Positions 1-7,827 of a stretch of 64,000 nucleotides of DNA are shown here, one piece after another; within the stretch, counting starts at the first letter, position 1, and each line of letters starts with the position of its first letter. A program made the position numbers and the translations under genes. Below the pieces are notes generated by a model. The model made no database searches and was not told where the DNA came from. It saw nothing but the letters and a program-made list of their open reading frames with translations. The stretch comes from JAPPHA01 sp963662815 (GTDB lineage: Bacteria; Pseudomonadota; Alphaproteobacteria; Rhodobacterales; Rhodobacteraceae): NCBI GenBank assembly GCA_963662815.2, contig CAXXWA010000010.1, positions 137,220 to 201,219 on the forward strand, in the 5' to 3' direction.

Positions 1-527
1 AGCGTCCTGTTGACGGCGCCTGCCGAGGCGAACGGCCCGTAGTGGTCGTCCCGATCCGTGCGCCGGCCCCGGTGTTTCCGGATCTGCGGGAACTGGTGGG
101 ACGTCGTAACGACGATTCCCGGAAAGCTCTTGTCGTCGCGAAGCAGCACGTTGTAGCGCGGCTTCAACTGCTTGATCAGGTTCTGCTCGAGGAGCAGCGC
201 CTCGGTTTCGGTGTTCGTCGTCAGGAACATCATTGAAGCCGTAGCCGCGATCATGCGTTCGATTCGTGGAGAATGACCCGACGGTTTGGCGTATGCGGCA
301 ACCCGCTTCTTCAGGTTGCGGGCCTTTCCGACGTACAGAACCGCGCCCTTCGCATCCAGCATGCGATAGACGCCGGGGCTGCCGTCGAGCGTTTCAAGGT
401 AGCGCCTGACGACCTCGCAGCCCTGGTCGGGCGAACGGTCCCGCGCCTTGGCGGGGGCCTCTTCAGTTTCCGGCGCGCCTTCGGCCGCGGGGAGCCGGAT
501 GCCGGGTTCACCGAGGTTTGCGGACAT
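1..527 (-). CDS. uvrC: UvrC, excinuclease ABC subunit C (N-terminal part, runs off the left edge)
   Basis: The minus-strand frame from an ATG at 527 stays open to base 1 and gives about 175 residues. They show the UvrC N-terminal GIY-YIG nuclease domain: GVYRML and LYVGKARNLKKRV about 20 residues apart, then the conserved TNTETEALLLEQNLIKQLKPRYNVLLRDDKSFP region (cited here as a landmark in pieces TNTETEALLLE and LKPRYNVLLRDD). UvrC makes the incisions beside UvrA/B-marked DNA lesions in nucleotide excision repair. About 45 residues precede the GIY-YIG domain, longer than in many homologues. No in-frame ATG lies upstream of 527 in the short leader I checked. The C-terminal nuclease and HhH domains lie outside the window. 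Confidence 0.93.
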   Translation of the reverse strand, partial: MSANLGEPGIRLPAAEGAPETEEAPAKARDRSPDQGCEVVRRYLETLDGSPGVYRMLDAKGAVLYVGKARNLKKRVAAYAKPSGHSPRIERMIAATASMMFLTTNTETEALLLEQNLIKQLKPRYNVLLRDDKSFPGIVVTTSHQFPQIRKHRGRRTDRDDHYGPFASAGAVNRT

Positions 528-603
528 GGGTTCATCATGCCAGAATTCCGTGCCGGGTTCATCGATTTTTCTGCCGGACGGGCGAATTCGGATCGTCAGC
601 GCC

Positions 604-612
604 TGTGGATAA
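604..612 (-). other. Perfect DnaA-box 9-mer in an AT-rich stretch
   Basis: The minus strand reads TTATCCACA, the consensus DnaA box, inside a stretch (about 600-780) that is clearly more AT-rich than the surrounding DNA. I see only one such site here and no cluster, so it may be a chance match or a single regulatory DnaA site upstream of uvrC rather than an origin. Confidence 0.3.
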
Positions 613-758
613 CTCTGCGGAAAACTTTTGGCAGAGCGGAAAATTTCCTTTCTTTATTGGTGGTTCCCGCGACTTGCACGTTTTTTGGGCAATTTCCTAA
701 GTTACTGAATTCAAAGGAAATTCCTGATCCTCCCGTGGCCCGCCTTGCAAGTGCTAGA

Positions 759-764
759 ATTATA
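759..764 (-). promoter_or_regulatory. Possible -10 box for uvrC
   Basis: On the minus strand TATAAT occurs in the AT-rich gap between the SDR gene and uvrC, about 230 bases upstream of the uvrC start. A CTGTCA lies upstream but at a spacing of about 12, too short for a good sigma-70 promoter. The rest of the 528-818 gap holds a T-run near 768-775 and no gene I recognise. Confidence 0.3.
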
Positions 765-818
765 ACGTTTTTTTTGACAGACCCATCCCGCTGGTGGAAA
801 ACTGGATCGATCGCCGGA

Positions 819-1610
819 TCAGGATCTTGCGTCGCCGATCACGTCCGGCGTGCGCCACGCAAGATGCTGGCCTCCGTCCGTGCAGATCAGCTGACCGGTA
901 ATCGACGGAGAATCCAGCAGGAAGTCCAGCGCCGCGATCACGTCCGGGACATTTCCGCCGCGACCCAGCAGCGTTGCACCGCGTTGCTTCCGGAAGTGCT
1001 CCCGGCTCTGCCTCAGGCCGCGCACCGTCGGGCCCGGTCCGATCGCATTCACCCTGATTGCAGGCGCAAGCGCCCTTGCGCCGACCTGGGTCAGATTCCA
1101 GAGTCCGAGCTTGGCGAGCGTGTAGGTCATGAATTCCGGATTCGGCTTCAATACGCGCTGGTCGACCATGTTGATGACGGCGGCGGCGGCAACCGGCTCT
1201 GCATTCCCGTCAAGTTCCGGACCCGGCGCCTGCGCGGCGAACTCCTGCATCAGCAGGAAGGGCGCGCGCAGGTTCGACGCCATGTGCCTGTGCCAGCTCT
1301 CCGCCGTCGCCGACCGGATCGTGTCGTGTTCGAAAATGGACGCGTTGTTGACGAGAACGTCGATGCGGGTGCCAAGCCCGTCGGCCGCACGGCCGATCAG
1401 CCCCCGGGTCTCCGACTCGTCAAGGAAGTCCGCACGCAAGGAGATTGCCTTGACTCCCTCGGCGGACAGTTGCCGGACGGTTTCCGAGGCGTCTTCTTCG
1501 CTCGTGGACCAGTGAACCGCCACCCGCGCACCGCGCGCGGCGAGCCGAAGCGTCAGCGCGCGGCCGAGCCGGCGCGCGCCCCCGGTCACCAGCGCCGCGC
1601 CATACCTCAA
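819..1610 (-). CDS. SDR-family NAD(P)-dependent reductase, FolM/pteridine-reductase-like
   Basis: Rossmann-fold short-chain dehydrogenase of about 263 residues. Counting from a TTG start at 1610, it has the glycine motif TGGARRLG (residues 9-16), NNAS (about 88-91) and catalytic YTLAK (Y about 163, K about 167). The glycine motif with paired arginines is typical of pteridine-reductase-like (PTR1/FolM) SDRs, which reduce dihydropterins; the substrate here is inferred only. The frame is open up to an ATG at 1736, but that would add a 42-residue low-complexity Arg/Gly tail and overlap the upstream gene; TTG at 1610, with a purine-rich CGGCGGGAG upstream, gives the usual family length. It sits upstream of uvrC on the same strand, a neighbourhood I recall from alphaproteobacteria. 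Confidence 0.82.
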   Translation of the reverse strand: MRYGAALVTGGARRLGRALTLRLAARGARVAVHWSTSEEDASETVRQLSAEGVKAISLRADFLDESETRGLIGRAADGLGTRIDVLVNNASIFEHDTIRSATAESWHRHMASNLRAPFLLMQEFAAQAPGPELDGNAEPVAAAAVINMVDQRVLKPNPEFMTYTLAKLGLWNLTQVGARALAPAIRVNAIGPGPTVRGLRQSREHFRKQRGATLLGRGGNVPDVIAALDFLLDSPSITGQLICTDGGQHLAWRTPDVIGDARS

Positions 1611-1695
1611 CCGCCCAACTCCCGCCGTTTCATCGCGTCGGCGACCGCGCCGCCCGGTATCGGGAACCGGCACGTCCGACCTGCCGGCGAGCGCT

Positions 1696-1881
1696 TCATC
1701 GCCGCCCGGACGTGCAGTCGCACTTGTCTCCGCCAAAGAGAAACGCTCCGCACTTCGGGCATTTCGCGGCCCGAAGCTCCTTCCGGCGCTTTCCGGGCTT
1801 CAGGAAGTCCGGCATGCGAAGGCGGCCGAGCATCGCGAGCACGGCGAGGACGACGAGGAATACCGTCACGACCTTGACCAT
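1696..1881 (-). CDS. Small membrane protein with a C-terminal zinc ribbon
   Basis: This protein has 61 residues. The first 20 or so (MVKVVTVFLVVLAVLAML) form one hydrophobic segment. A basic linker follows, then CPKCGAFLFGGDKCDC, a compact four-cysteine knuckle that probably binds zinc. Short proteins of this plan beside an SDR gene are, as far as I recall, common in alphaproteobacteria, without a known function. The gene ends just upstream of the SDR gene and probably shares its transcript. The 200 bases between it and clpB hold nothing I recognise. Confidence 0.7.
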   Translation of the reverse strand: MVKVVTVFLVVLAVLAMLGRLRMPDFLKPGKRRKELRAAKCPKCGAFLFGGDKCDCTSGRR

Positions 1882-2082
1882 GGCGCGCTTCTACACTGAA
1901 TTCCTGCGCCGGGTAAGGTGCCGTCGACAGAATCGGCCACCAATCCGGAGCCGGCGCGACGGCAGTGCTTCTCCCCGCAGAACCGGTTCGTCGATTTCGC
2001 AACCGCAATGGTCGCGGAGCATTCGCTCCCGGGCGAACGGCGGCCCTGGAACTTCTTCGCCCAAGGGCCGATTCCGGCGCGG

Positions 2083-4692
2083 TCAGTGCAGCGTGGTCTC
2101 GCGGGGCGCTTCCCGCATCCTTCCCCGGCCGTTGATCACGAGACCGAATTCGTCCGACGTCACGGAGACGGTCGACCCGTCATTGATTTCCCCCGCGAGA
2201 AGGCGCTCCGCGAGCTCGTTCTGCAGTTCCTTCTGCAAGACTCTCTTGAGCGGCCTGGCGCCGTAGACCGGGTCATATCCCTTTTCCGATAGCCATTTCT
2301 GCGCCTTTTCGTCGACCGCAAGCGAGACCTTTCGGTCCATGAGCCGCTTCGCAAGCAGTTCGATCTGGATGTCGACTATGCCGTTCATGTCGTTTCGACT
2401 CAGCCTGTCGAAAAGGATGATCTCGTCCAGCCTGTTGAGAAACTCCGGTCGGAAATGCGACGCGACCGCATTCATGACCTTCGCCCTGGCAGCGCGGGTT
2501 TCGGCGCCGTCCGGCAGTTCGTTGAGCGCCTGAGTGCCGAGGTTCGACGTCAGGATGATCAGAGTCTGCTTGAAATCGACGGTGCGGCCCTGCCCGTCGG
2601 TCAGGAGTCCGTCGTCGAGGACCTGAAGCAGCACGTTGAACACGTCCCCGTGCGCCTTTTCGACTTCGTCGAAGAGTATGACCTGGTACGGCCGGCGCCT
2701 GACGGCCTCCGTGAGCACGCCGCCCTCGTCGTAGCCCACATATCCGGGCGGGGCGCCGATCAGGCGGGCGACGGAGTGCTTTTCCATGAATTCCGACATG
2801 TCGACGCGGACCATTGCCTGGTCGTCGTCGAAAATGAACTCCGCGAGCGCCTTGGTCAGTTCCGTCTTGCCCACGCCTGTCGGCCCGAGAAACAGGAAGG
2901 ATCCGAGCGGGCGGTTCGGATCGTTGAGCCCGGCGCGGGCGCGGCGGACGGCGTTCGAAACGGCGTTGACCGCGTCGCGCTGCCCGACCACCCGGCGGCC
3001 GATCGCGCTCTCCATGCGAAGAAGCTTTTCGCGCTCGCCCTCGAGAAGCCTGTCGACGGGAATTCCCGTCCAGCGCTCGACGACGGAGGCGATGTGCTCG
3101 GGCCGGACCGCTTCCTCGACCATCACGTCGCCGTTCCTGTCTTCGGCCTCCGCCAGCTGTTTTTCCAGACCCGGAATGATGCCGTACTGAAGTTCTCCCA
3201 GTCTCGCGAGATCGCCAGCCCGGCGCGCGGCGTCGAACTCGACGCGCGTTGCATCCAGCTTTTCCTTGATGTCGCGCGCCGATGCCAGCTTGTCGCGCTC
3301 CGCCTGCCAGCGGGCCGTCATGTGGCGGGACTGGTCCTGAAGCTCCGAGAGCTCCCTTTCGAGGCCGGCAAGCCGCTCCTTCGAGGCGGCGTCGGTTTCC
3401 CGTTTCAGGGCTTCCGCCTCGATCTGCTTCTGGAGCAGTTCACGGTCGATGGCATCGAGTTCCTCCGGTTTTGAATCGACTTCCATGCGCAAACGGCTCG
3501 CCGCCTCGTCCATGAGGTCGATGGCCTTGTCGGGAAGAAACCTGTCCGTGATGTAGCGGTGGCTCAGGGCAGCCGCGCTGACCAGCGCTGAATCCGAAAT
3601 CCTGATGCCGTGATGCAGCTCGTACTTTTCCTTGATTCCACGCAGGATCGAGACGGTGTCCTCGACTGTCGGCTGGTCGACGTGAATGGGCTGGAAACGC
3701 CGAGCCAGTGCCGCGTCCTTTTCGACATGCTTGCGGTATTCGTCGAGCGTGGTCGCACCGACGCAGTGGAGTTCTCCGCGCGCAAGCGCCGGCTTGAGCA
3801 GGTTCGAGGCATCCATTGCGCCGTCCGCCTTTCCGGCGCCGACCAGCGTATGCATCTCGTCGATGAAGAGGATGATGCCGCCGTCGGTGGACGTGACCTC
3901 GGCGAGGACCGCCTTCAACCGCTCTTCGAACTCGCCCCGGTACTTCGCGCCGGCCACGAGCGCTCCCATGTCGAGCGCCATGAGCTTCTTGCCGGAGAGG
4001 CTCTCCGGAACATCGCCGTTGATGATTCGAAGCGCCAGACCTTCGGCAATGGCCGTCTTCCCGACCCCGGGCTCGCCGATGAGAACCGGGTTGTTCTTGG
4101 TACGCCTCGACAGCACCTGCATCGTCCGGCGGATTTCCTCGTCCCTGCCGACGATGGGGTCGATCCTTCCCGCTCTCGCATCATCGGTCAGGTCGCGCGC
4201 AAATCTCTTCAGCGCGTCGTAGCCTTCCTCCGCCGATGCCGTATCGACGCTCCGTCCCTTGCGGATGTCGCTGATCGCGGCGAGGAGATTCTGCGCCGTC
4301 AGCCCGCCGGCGCGAAGGGCCTTCTGCGCATCTGACTTGACCGTCGCCAGACCCGTCAGGATGTTCTCGACGGGAACATAGGCATCTCCTGCCTTCTTCG
4401 CGATCTTTTCGGCTTCCGCGAGCACCTTGCCGGTCGCCGCATTCAGATAGATTCGGTCGCCGCCGCCGGACACCCTGGGATGTTTCCCGAGGTTCAGTTC
4501 GACTTCCCGCATCACCGCGCTGGGGTCGCCGCCCGCCCGCCGGATCAGGTTCGAGGCGAGACCGTTGTCGTCCTCGAGCATTGTCTTTAGGAGATGATCC
4601 GGCAGGAACTGCTGGTGGTCTTCGTTCATGGCCAATGTCTGCGCGGCCTGAATGAGCGCGCGCGAGCGATCGGTAAAGCTGTCGAGGTTCAT
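2083..4692 (-). CDS. clpB: ClpB, ATP-dependent disaggregase
   Basis: Hsp100 chaperone that rescues aggregated proteins with DnaK. The start is the ATG at 4692 (protein begins MNLDSFTDRSRALIQ), preceded by GGGAGAAG; an upstream ATG in frame at 4746 lacks family similarity. Length is 869 residues, normal for ClpB. Domains in order: Clp N domain (1-145); AAA-1 with Walker A GEPGVGKT (about 206-213), Walker B ILFIDE and the sensor region; the ClpB-specific coiled-coil middle domain (about 400-520); AAA-2 with Walker A GPTGVGKT and Walker B ILFDEVEKAH; and the C-terminal D2 small domain ending after VYGARPLKRVLQ. No frameshift or missing motif was seen. No heat-shock promoter was identified with confidence. 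Confidence 0.97.
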   Translation of the reverse strand: MNLDSFTDRSRALIQAAQTLAMNEDHQQFLPDHLLKTMLEDDNGLASNLIRRAGGDPSAVMREVELNLGKHPRVSGGGDRIYLNAATGKVLAEAEKIAKKAGDAYVPVENILTGLATVKSDAQKALRAGGLTAQNLLAAISDIRKGRSVDTASAEEGYDALKRFARDLTDDARAGRIDPIVGRDEEIRRTMQVLSRRTKNNPVLIGEPGVGKTAIAEGLALRIINGDVPESLSGKKLMALDMGALVAGAKYRGEFEERLKAVLAEVTSTDGGIILFIDEMHTLVGAGKADGAMDASNLLKPALARGELHCVGATTLDEYRKHVEKDAALARRFQPIHVDQPTVEDTVSILRGIKEKYELHHGIRISDSALVSAAALSHRYITDRFLPDKAIDLMDEAASRLRMEVDSKPEELDAIDRELLQKQIEAEALKRETDAASKERLAGLERELSELQDQSRHMTARWQAERDKLASARDIKEKLDATRVEFDAARRAGDLARLGELQYGIIPGLEKQLAEAEDRNGDVMVEEAVRPEHIASVVERWTGIPVDRLLEGEREKLLRMESAIGRRVVGQRDAVNAVSNAVRRARAGLNDPNRPLGSFLFLGPTGVGKTELTKALAEFIFDDDQAMVRVDMSEFMEKHSVARLIGAPPGYVGYDEGGVLTEAVRRRPYQVILFDEVEKAHGDVFNVLLQVLDDGLLTDGQGRTVDFKQTLIILTSNLGTQALNELPDGAETRAARAKVMNAVASHFRPEFLNRLDEIILFDRLSRNDMNGIVDIQIELLAKRLMDRKVSLAVDEKAQKWLSEKGYDPVYGARPLKRVLQKELQNELAERLLAGEINDGSTVSVTSDEFGLVINGRGRMREAPRETTLH

Positions 4693-5357
4693 CGTCTTCT
4701 CCCTGGCAAGCACCCGCAGTCCGACAGATGCCCTTCCGAGGCACACCCGTCACGGGCCTTCGCATGACAGATGGGGACTGGCGCGCGCGCAGGCAAGGCC
4801 ACGGCAGGGAGTCCGCGCTTCAGTCCCGCATTTTCGATCGCTCCGCCTTCGCTTCGGAATTCCCGCGGCAACTGCCGGAACCTGGCGGGTGAGCCGTACC
4901 CGAAGCCGGAGATGCCGGACCCTTTTGACGCGCCTCTCGCACCCGCCAGGAAGACCCGCGTCATTCATGATCACGCTTCGCGAAACGGAAACCGGCGGCG
5001 CTTGCTTCCGTTCGCAGCACCGGTTCGACGATGCCGCGGGTCGCACGCGTTGCTTCGCCCCTGAGCTGCCCTGAGACAGGATTCCGGCGAGGTGGCCGCT
5101 TGCCGGAAATCTCTCTTCGCCGACTTCGCAGTCGCCTGGAGTGCGCCGACGAAAGGCAAAGCGAACCGCAAGCGCTTGCCGGCCCTTCCGGTCGACAATG
5201 CCAAGCTCGTCCGCAGCGGCTGTTTCGTGTCAGTTCGGTTGCGCATGCGTGGCGGCAGGGCGCTCGAACTCGATCCGGCTGAACTGCTCGGGCCGGGCGG
5301 CGGCATTCGCGGAACCGTGGCGGAGGTGGGCAGGCTCGCCGAAGGCGCCGCCTCCCC
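4693..5357. other. Gap between clpB and the first IS30 remnant, no gene recognised
   Basis: About 660 bases carry only weak open frames with strongly basic, low-complexity translations that resemble no family I know. It should contain the clpB promoter on the minus strand. The right part leads into IS30 debris, so some of it may be decayed mobile DNA. Confidence 0.5.
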
Positions 5358-5557
5358 GGCCGAAGCCGTCCCGGATCGTCCTGCGGAAGGACCGGTTCGG
5401 CGAAAGAACGGGGCGTCTGCGGCCTGCCGACCTCGGTCGGGCCCCGATCTCCGGTGCCTAAGGGCCTGGACTTACCATGACCTGGCCGCCTCCCCCGCCC
5501 GGGCTGCGCGCTCGCTGCGGAAATGGCCGGTGTTGCACTTCGGAGTGGAAGTGGGGT
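5358..5557 (+). mobile_element. IS30-family terminal remnant (left-inverted-repeat end)
   Basis: The last 200 bases match the end of the fuller IS30 copies at 6205-9064, 12112-13428 and 45991-55680: the segment after the transposase stop, then the terminal repeat GTTGCACTTCGGAGTGGAAG ending in GGGG. The transposase end of the element is gone. The repeat abuts codons of a DUF4160 gene, so this element inserted into that gene and then lost most of its length. Confidence 0.75.
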
Positions 5558-5740
5558 GACCATATGCCTGTGCACGTTCACGCCAAAGCCGGGTCGGAAA
5601 TGGCAAGGATCATCCTCGAAGATCCTGACGGCGACCTGATAGTCGAATTCGCAACAGACTGAATATCGCCAAGCGAACTACGCTGGCTGAAGAAGTCGCA
5701 GAACACCGCGACAAGTTCATGATGGAATGGAGCAAGATTC
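5558..5740 (+). pseudogene. DUF4160 family protein remnant, 5' end removed by IS30
   Basis: Reading away from the IS30 end gives DHMPVHVHAKAGSEMARI, the His-rich core typical of DUF4160 (usually P-P-H-x-H-A). Then comes an in-frame TGA after EFATD, then ISPSELRWL in the same frame, and finally AEEVAEHRDKFMMEWSKIHG in the next frame. The latter two match the usual DUF4160 C-terminal helices, so the gene carries a 5' truncation, a nonsense codon and a frameshift. DUF4160 genes are often followed by DUF2442 genes, as here, and the pair is thought to act as a toxin-antitoxin-like module; that role is inference. Confidence 0.65.
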
Positions 5741-6202
5741 ATGGAGACCCTAACCGGGAAGAAGCGGACTGATGCCGAATTCAGAAATGCGTACGCCCGC
5801 GGACAGGAAATGCTCGCGCGTGAACCGCGGGCCAGCGCGGCGCGTTACGACAAGGCAATGGAACAAGTGACGGTCGATCTCGTCAACGGCTGTACGTACA
5901 AGTTCCCCCCTCATCTCGTGCAGGGTCTTTCCGGTGCAACCTCGAAGGAACTAGCTCGAATAGAGGTCCGAGGTCGAGGTTTCAATCTTCACTGGCCGAA
6001 ACTCGACGTGGACCTCTACGTGCCCGCGCTGGTGTCAGGCGTCTTTGGCACCAAAGACTGGATGGTCAAGGCTCTCGCCCGGCACGCGGGACGGTCCACT
6101 TCACCGGCCAAGGCTGCAGCGGCGCGGGCGAATGGAGCAAAGGGCGGGCGGCCCCGAAAGAACGCCACTCGAAGCGAATCCGGAGCTGAGATCGCCAAAT
6201 GA
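5741..6202 (+). CDS. DUF2442 domain protein
   Basis: This protein has 153 residues. The middle (about 45-95) carries the DUF2442 signature: a strand-rich stretch VDLVNGCTYKFPPHLVQGL, later LHWPKLDVDLYVPALVSGVFG. The C-terminal third is Ala/Arg/Lys-rich with AAAARANGAKGGRPRK, an AT-hook-like or tail motif seen in several members of the family. Its start overlaps the last codons of the broken DUF4160 reading frame, as expected for a translationally coupled pair. The stop TGA lies 2 bases before the IS30 copy that begins at 6205, so the coding sequence is complete. Confidence 0.75.
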   Translation: METLTGKKRTDAEFRNAYARGQEMLAREPRASAARYDKAMEQVTVDLVNGCTYKFPPHLVQGLSGATSKELARIEVRGRGFNLHWPKLDVDLYVPALVSGVFGTKDWMVKALARHAGRSTSPAKAAAARANGAKGGRPRKNATRSESGAEIAK

Positions 6203-6565
6203 ACCCCCACTTCCACTCCGAAGTGCAACACCGGCCATTTCCGCAGCGAGCGCGCAGCTCGGATGCCGAAGATGGCCCTGTGATGGCGAATCCAGGCCCC
6301 GGGGCGCCGGAGATCGGGGCCCGAGGCGGCTGAAGTCCCGTCGAAACGCAGCGTAGCCGCGCTCTCCGGACGGTGCAAGCCGCGCCCAGGGGGCGTCTGC
6401 GGCCCGCCGACCTCGGTCGGGCTCCGCCCTCCCTTCGCCCGGCGGGCCGCAGACGCCCCATCTTTTCGCCGAATTCATCCCTCCGCAGGACGATCCGGGA
6501 CGGCTCCGGTCAGGGAGGCCGCGCCTTCCGGAACGCCTCTGCCGGGGCCGTGCAGCCGAGCGCCT

Positions 6566-6879
6566 CGCATGTTCCGAGAACCGGAAACGAACCAAGGGGT
6601 GGCTGTGGAAAGGTTTGGCGCGGATTCCTGTGGAAAACCCGCCTCTTGCCTCCCGCCGCCTCCACGGTTCATTCCCGGTTCGGGACCGCCGCCGCCAGGC
6701 CCTGGCGGCGGCGGAGCGGGGCCTGGCCCCGCAGGACGGGTCGGACCGGAATCACCATGGATCGCGCAAGCGGATCCGTGCGGAAGCGTGGTCGGCCCGC
6801 CCTCCCTTCAGCCTCCCGGGTCCTGGATGGATGCCTGGGTTCGAGAACCGGATCATCGCGAGGATGGGAGCGGGAGAGC
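6566..6879 (+). ncRNA. Left non-coding region of IS110 copy 1, candidate bridge-RNA gene
   Basis: It contains a near-perfect hairpin with 14-base arms (6686-6699 with 6701-6714) directly followed by a second hairpin, GCGGGG-CCTGG-CCCCGC (about 6716-6732). In IS110-group elements such as IS621 the left end encodes the structured bridge RNA that pairs with target and donor DNA. Length, position and structure fit that model. CGAGGA at 6859-6864 is complementary to TCCTCG, the base run to the right of the CT core at both insertion sites, and could be a guide. RNA expression is not shown. Confidence 0.4.
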
Positions 6880-7827
6880 ATGACCATCGCAGCCGCCGGC
6901 ATTGACGTGAGCAAGAAGACGCTGAACATCCACCTGAACGGGCGGGACCATGCCGCCGCCAACGACACGGACGGCTTCCGCAAGGTCGCCGGCGTCCTGA
7001 GGGACGGCGGGGCGGAGAGGGTCGTCATGGAGGCCACGGGGCGGATGCACCGGGCGCTCCGCCAGTCGCTGCACGACCGGGGCTTCGCGGTCCTGGCGGG
7101 CAGTCCCCGCCAGTCCCGGGACTTCGCGAAGGCCGCCGGCGACATGGCGAAGACCGACAGGGTCGACGCCAGGGTGCTGGCCGCCTTCGGCGCCGCGTTC
7201 CCGGCCAGGCCGCCGACGGCGCCGGCCGAGGCGGCGATCGACCGGCTCCGCGACATGCTGGTGCTGCGGGAGAGGCTCGTCGACCGGCGCGTGCAGCCGA
7301 GGGCGGTCTTCGACGAGGTCGGCGATCCCGACCCGGACGGGCCCGTCCCGAAGGTCCTCTCGGAGATCGAGGCCGGCGTCCGCCGGCACGACCGGCGGAT
7401 CGCGGAGACGGTCGCAGGCGCGGAGGAGCTTGCCGGGAGCCGCGACATCCTGATGTCGATCCCGGGCATCGGCCCCGTCACGGCGGCGGCCCTGATCGCC
7501 TGGACGGGCGAGCTCGGCGCGATCGGCAGCCGCCAGGCCGCGGCCCTGATCGGCGTCGCGCCCTTCGCCCGCGACAGCGGAACCCTGAAGGGCGCGCGCC
7601 GCGTCGCCGGCGGACGGAGGCGGCCGAGGGACGTCCTGTACATGGCGGCGATGGCGGCCTGCCAGTTCAATCCCGAGATGGCGGAACTCCACGCCCGGCT
7701 CGTGGCGCGCGGAAAGCACCGCAAGGTCGCCGTGACCGCGGTGATGCGGAGGACGGTCGTGACCGCGAACGCCCTGCTGCGCGACCGGCGCATGTGGGAG
7801 GACCGGACGGCCGCGGCCGCCGGCTGA
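6880..7827 (+). CDS. IS110-family transposase (DEDD/Ser recombinase type), copy 1
   Basis: This protein has 315 residues. The N-terminal RuvC-like DEDD domain shows GIDVSKKTLNIHL (D9), VVMEATG, then TDRVDARVLAAF with the last two acidic residues. A coiled middle section leads to the C-terminal Transposase_20 domain: SIPGIGPVTAAALIAW and APFARDSGTLKGARRVAGGR, where the serine of RDSG is the expected nucleophile. Start ATG 6880 follows GGGAGCGGGAGAG. It differs from copy 2 at scattered residues (for example VLAGSPRQ against VLVVNPRQ), and both copies look intact. Confidence 0.92.
   Translation: MTIAAAGIDVSKKTLNIHLNGRDHAAANDTDGFRKVAGVLRDGGAERVVMEATGRMHRALRQSLHDRGFAVLAGSPRQSRDFAKAAGDMAKTDRVDARVLAAFGAAFPARPPTAPAEAAIDRLRDMLVLRERLVDRRVQPRAVFDEVGDPDPDGPVPKVLSEIEAGVRRHDRRIAETVAGAEELAGSRDILMSIPGIGPVTAAALIAWTGELGAIGSRQAAALIGVAPFARDSGTLKGARRVAGGRRRPRDVLYMAAMAACQFNPEMAELHARLVARGKHRKVAVTAVMRRTVVTANALLRDRRMWEDRTAAAAG

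Noticed and set aside
273..1877. 534-codon plus-strand frame opposite uvrC and the SDR gene
   Set aside because: Its translation is Arg-rich and low complexity; the opposite strand carries two well-conserved proteins, so it is an antisense artefact of high GC.
2455..3474. 339-codon plus-strand frame within clpB
   Set aside because: It is antisense to the clpB middle domain and has no family similarity.
5092..5559. 155-codon plus-strand frame running into the IS30 remnant
   Set aside because: The second half is IS30 sequence read out of frame and the first half matches nothing I know.
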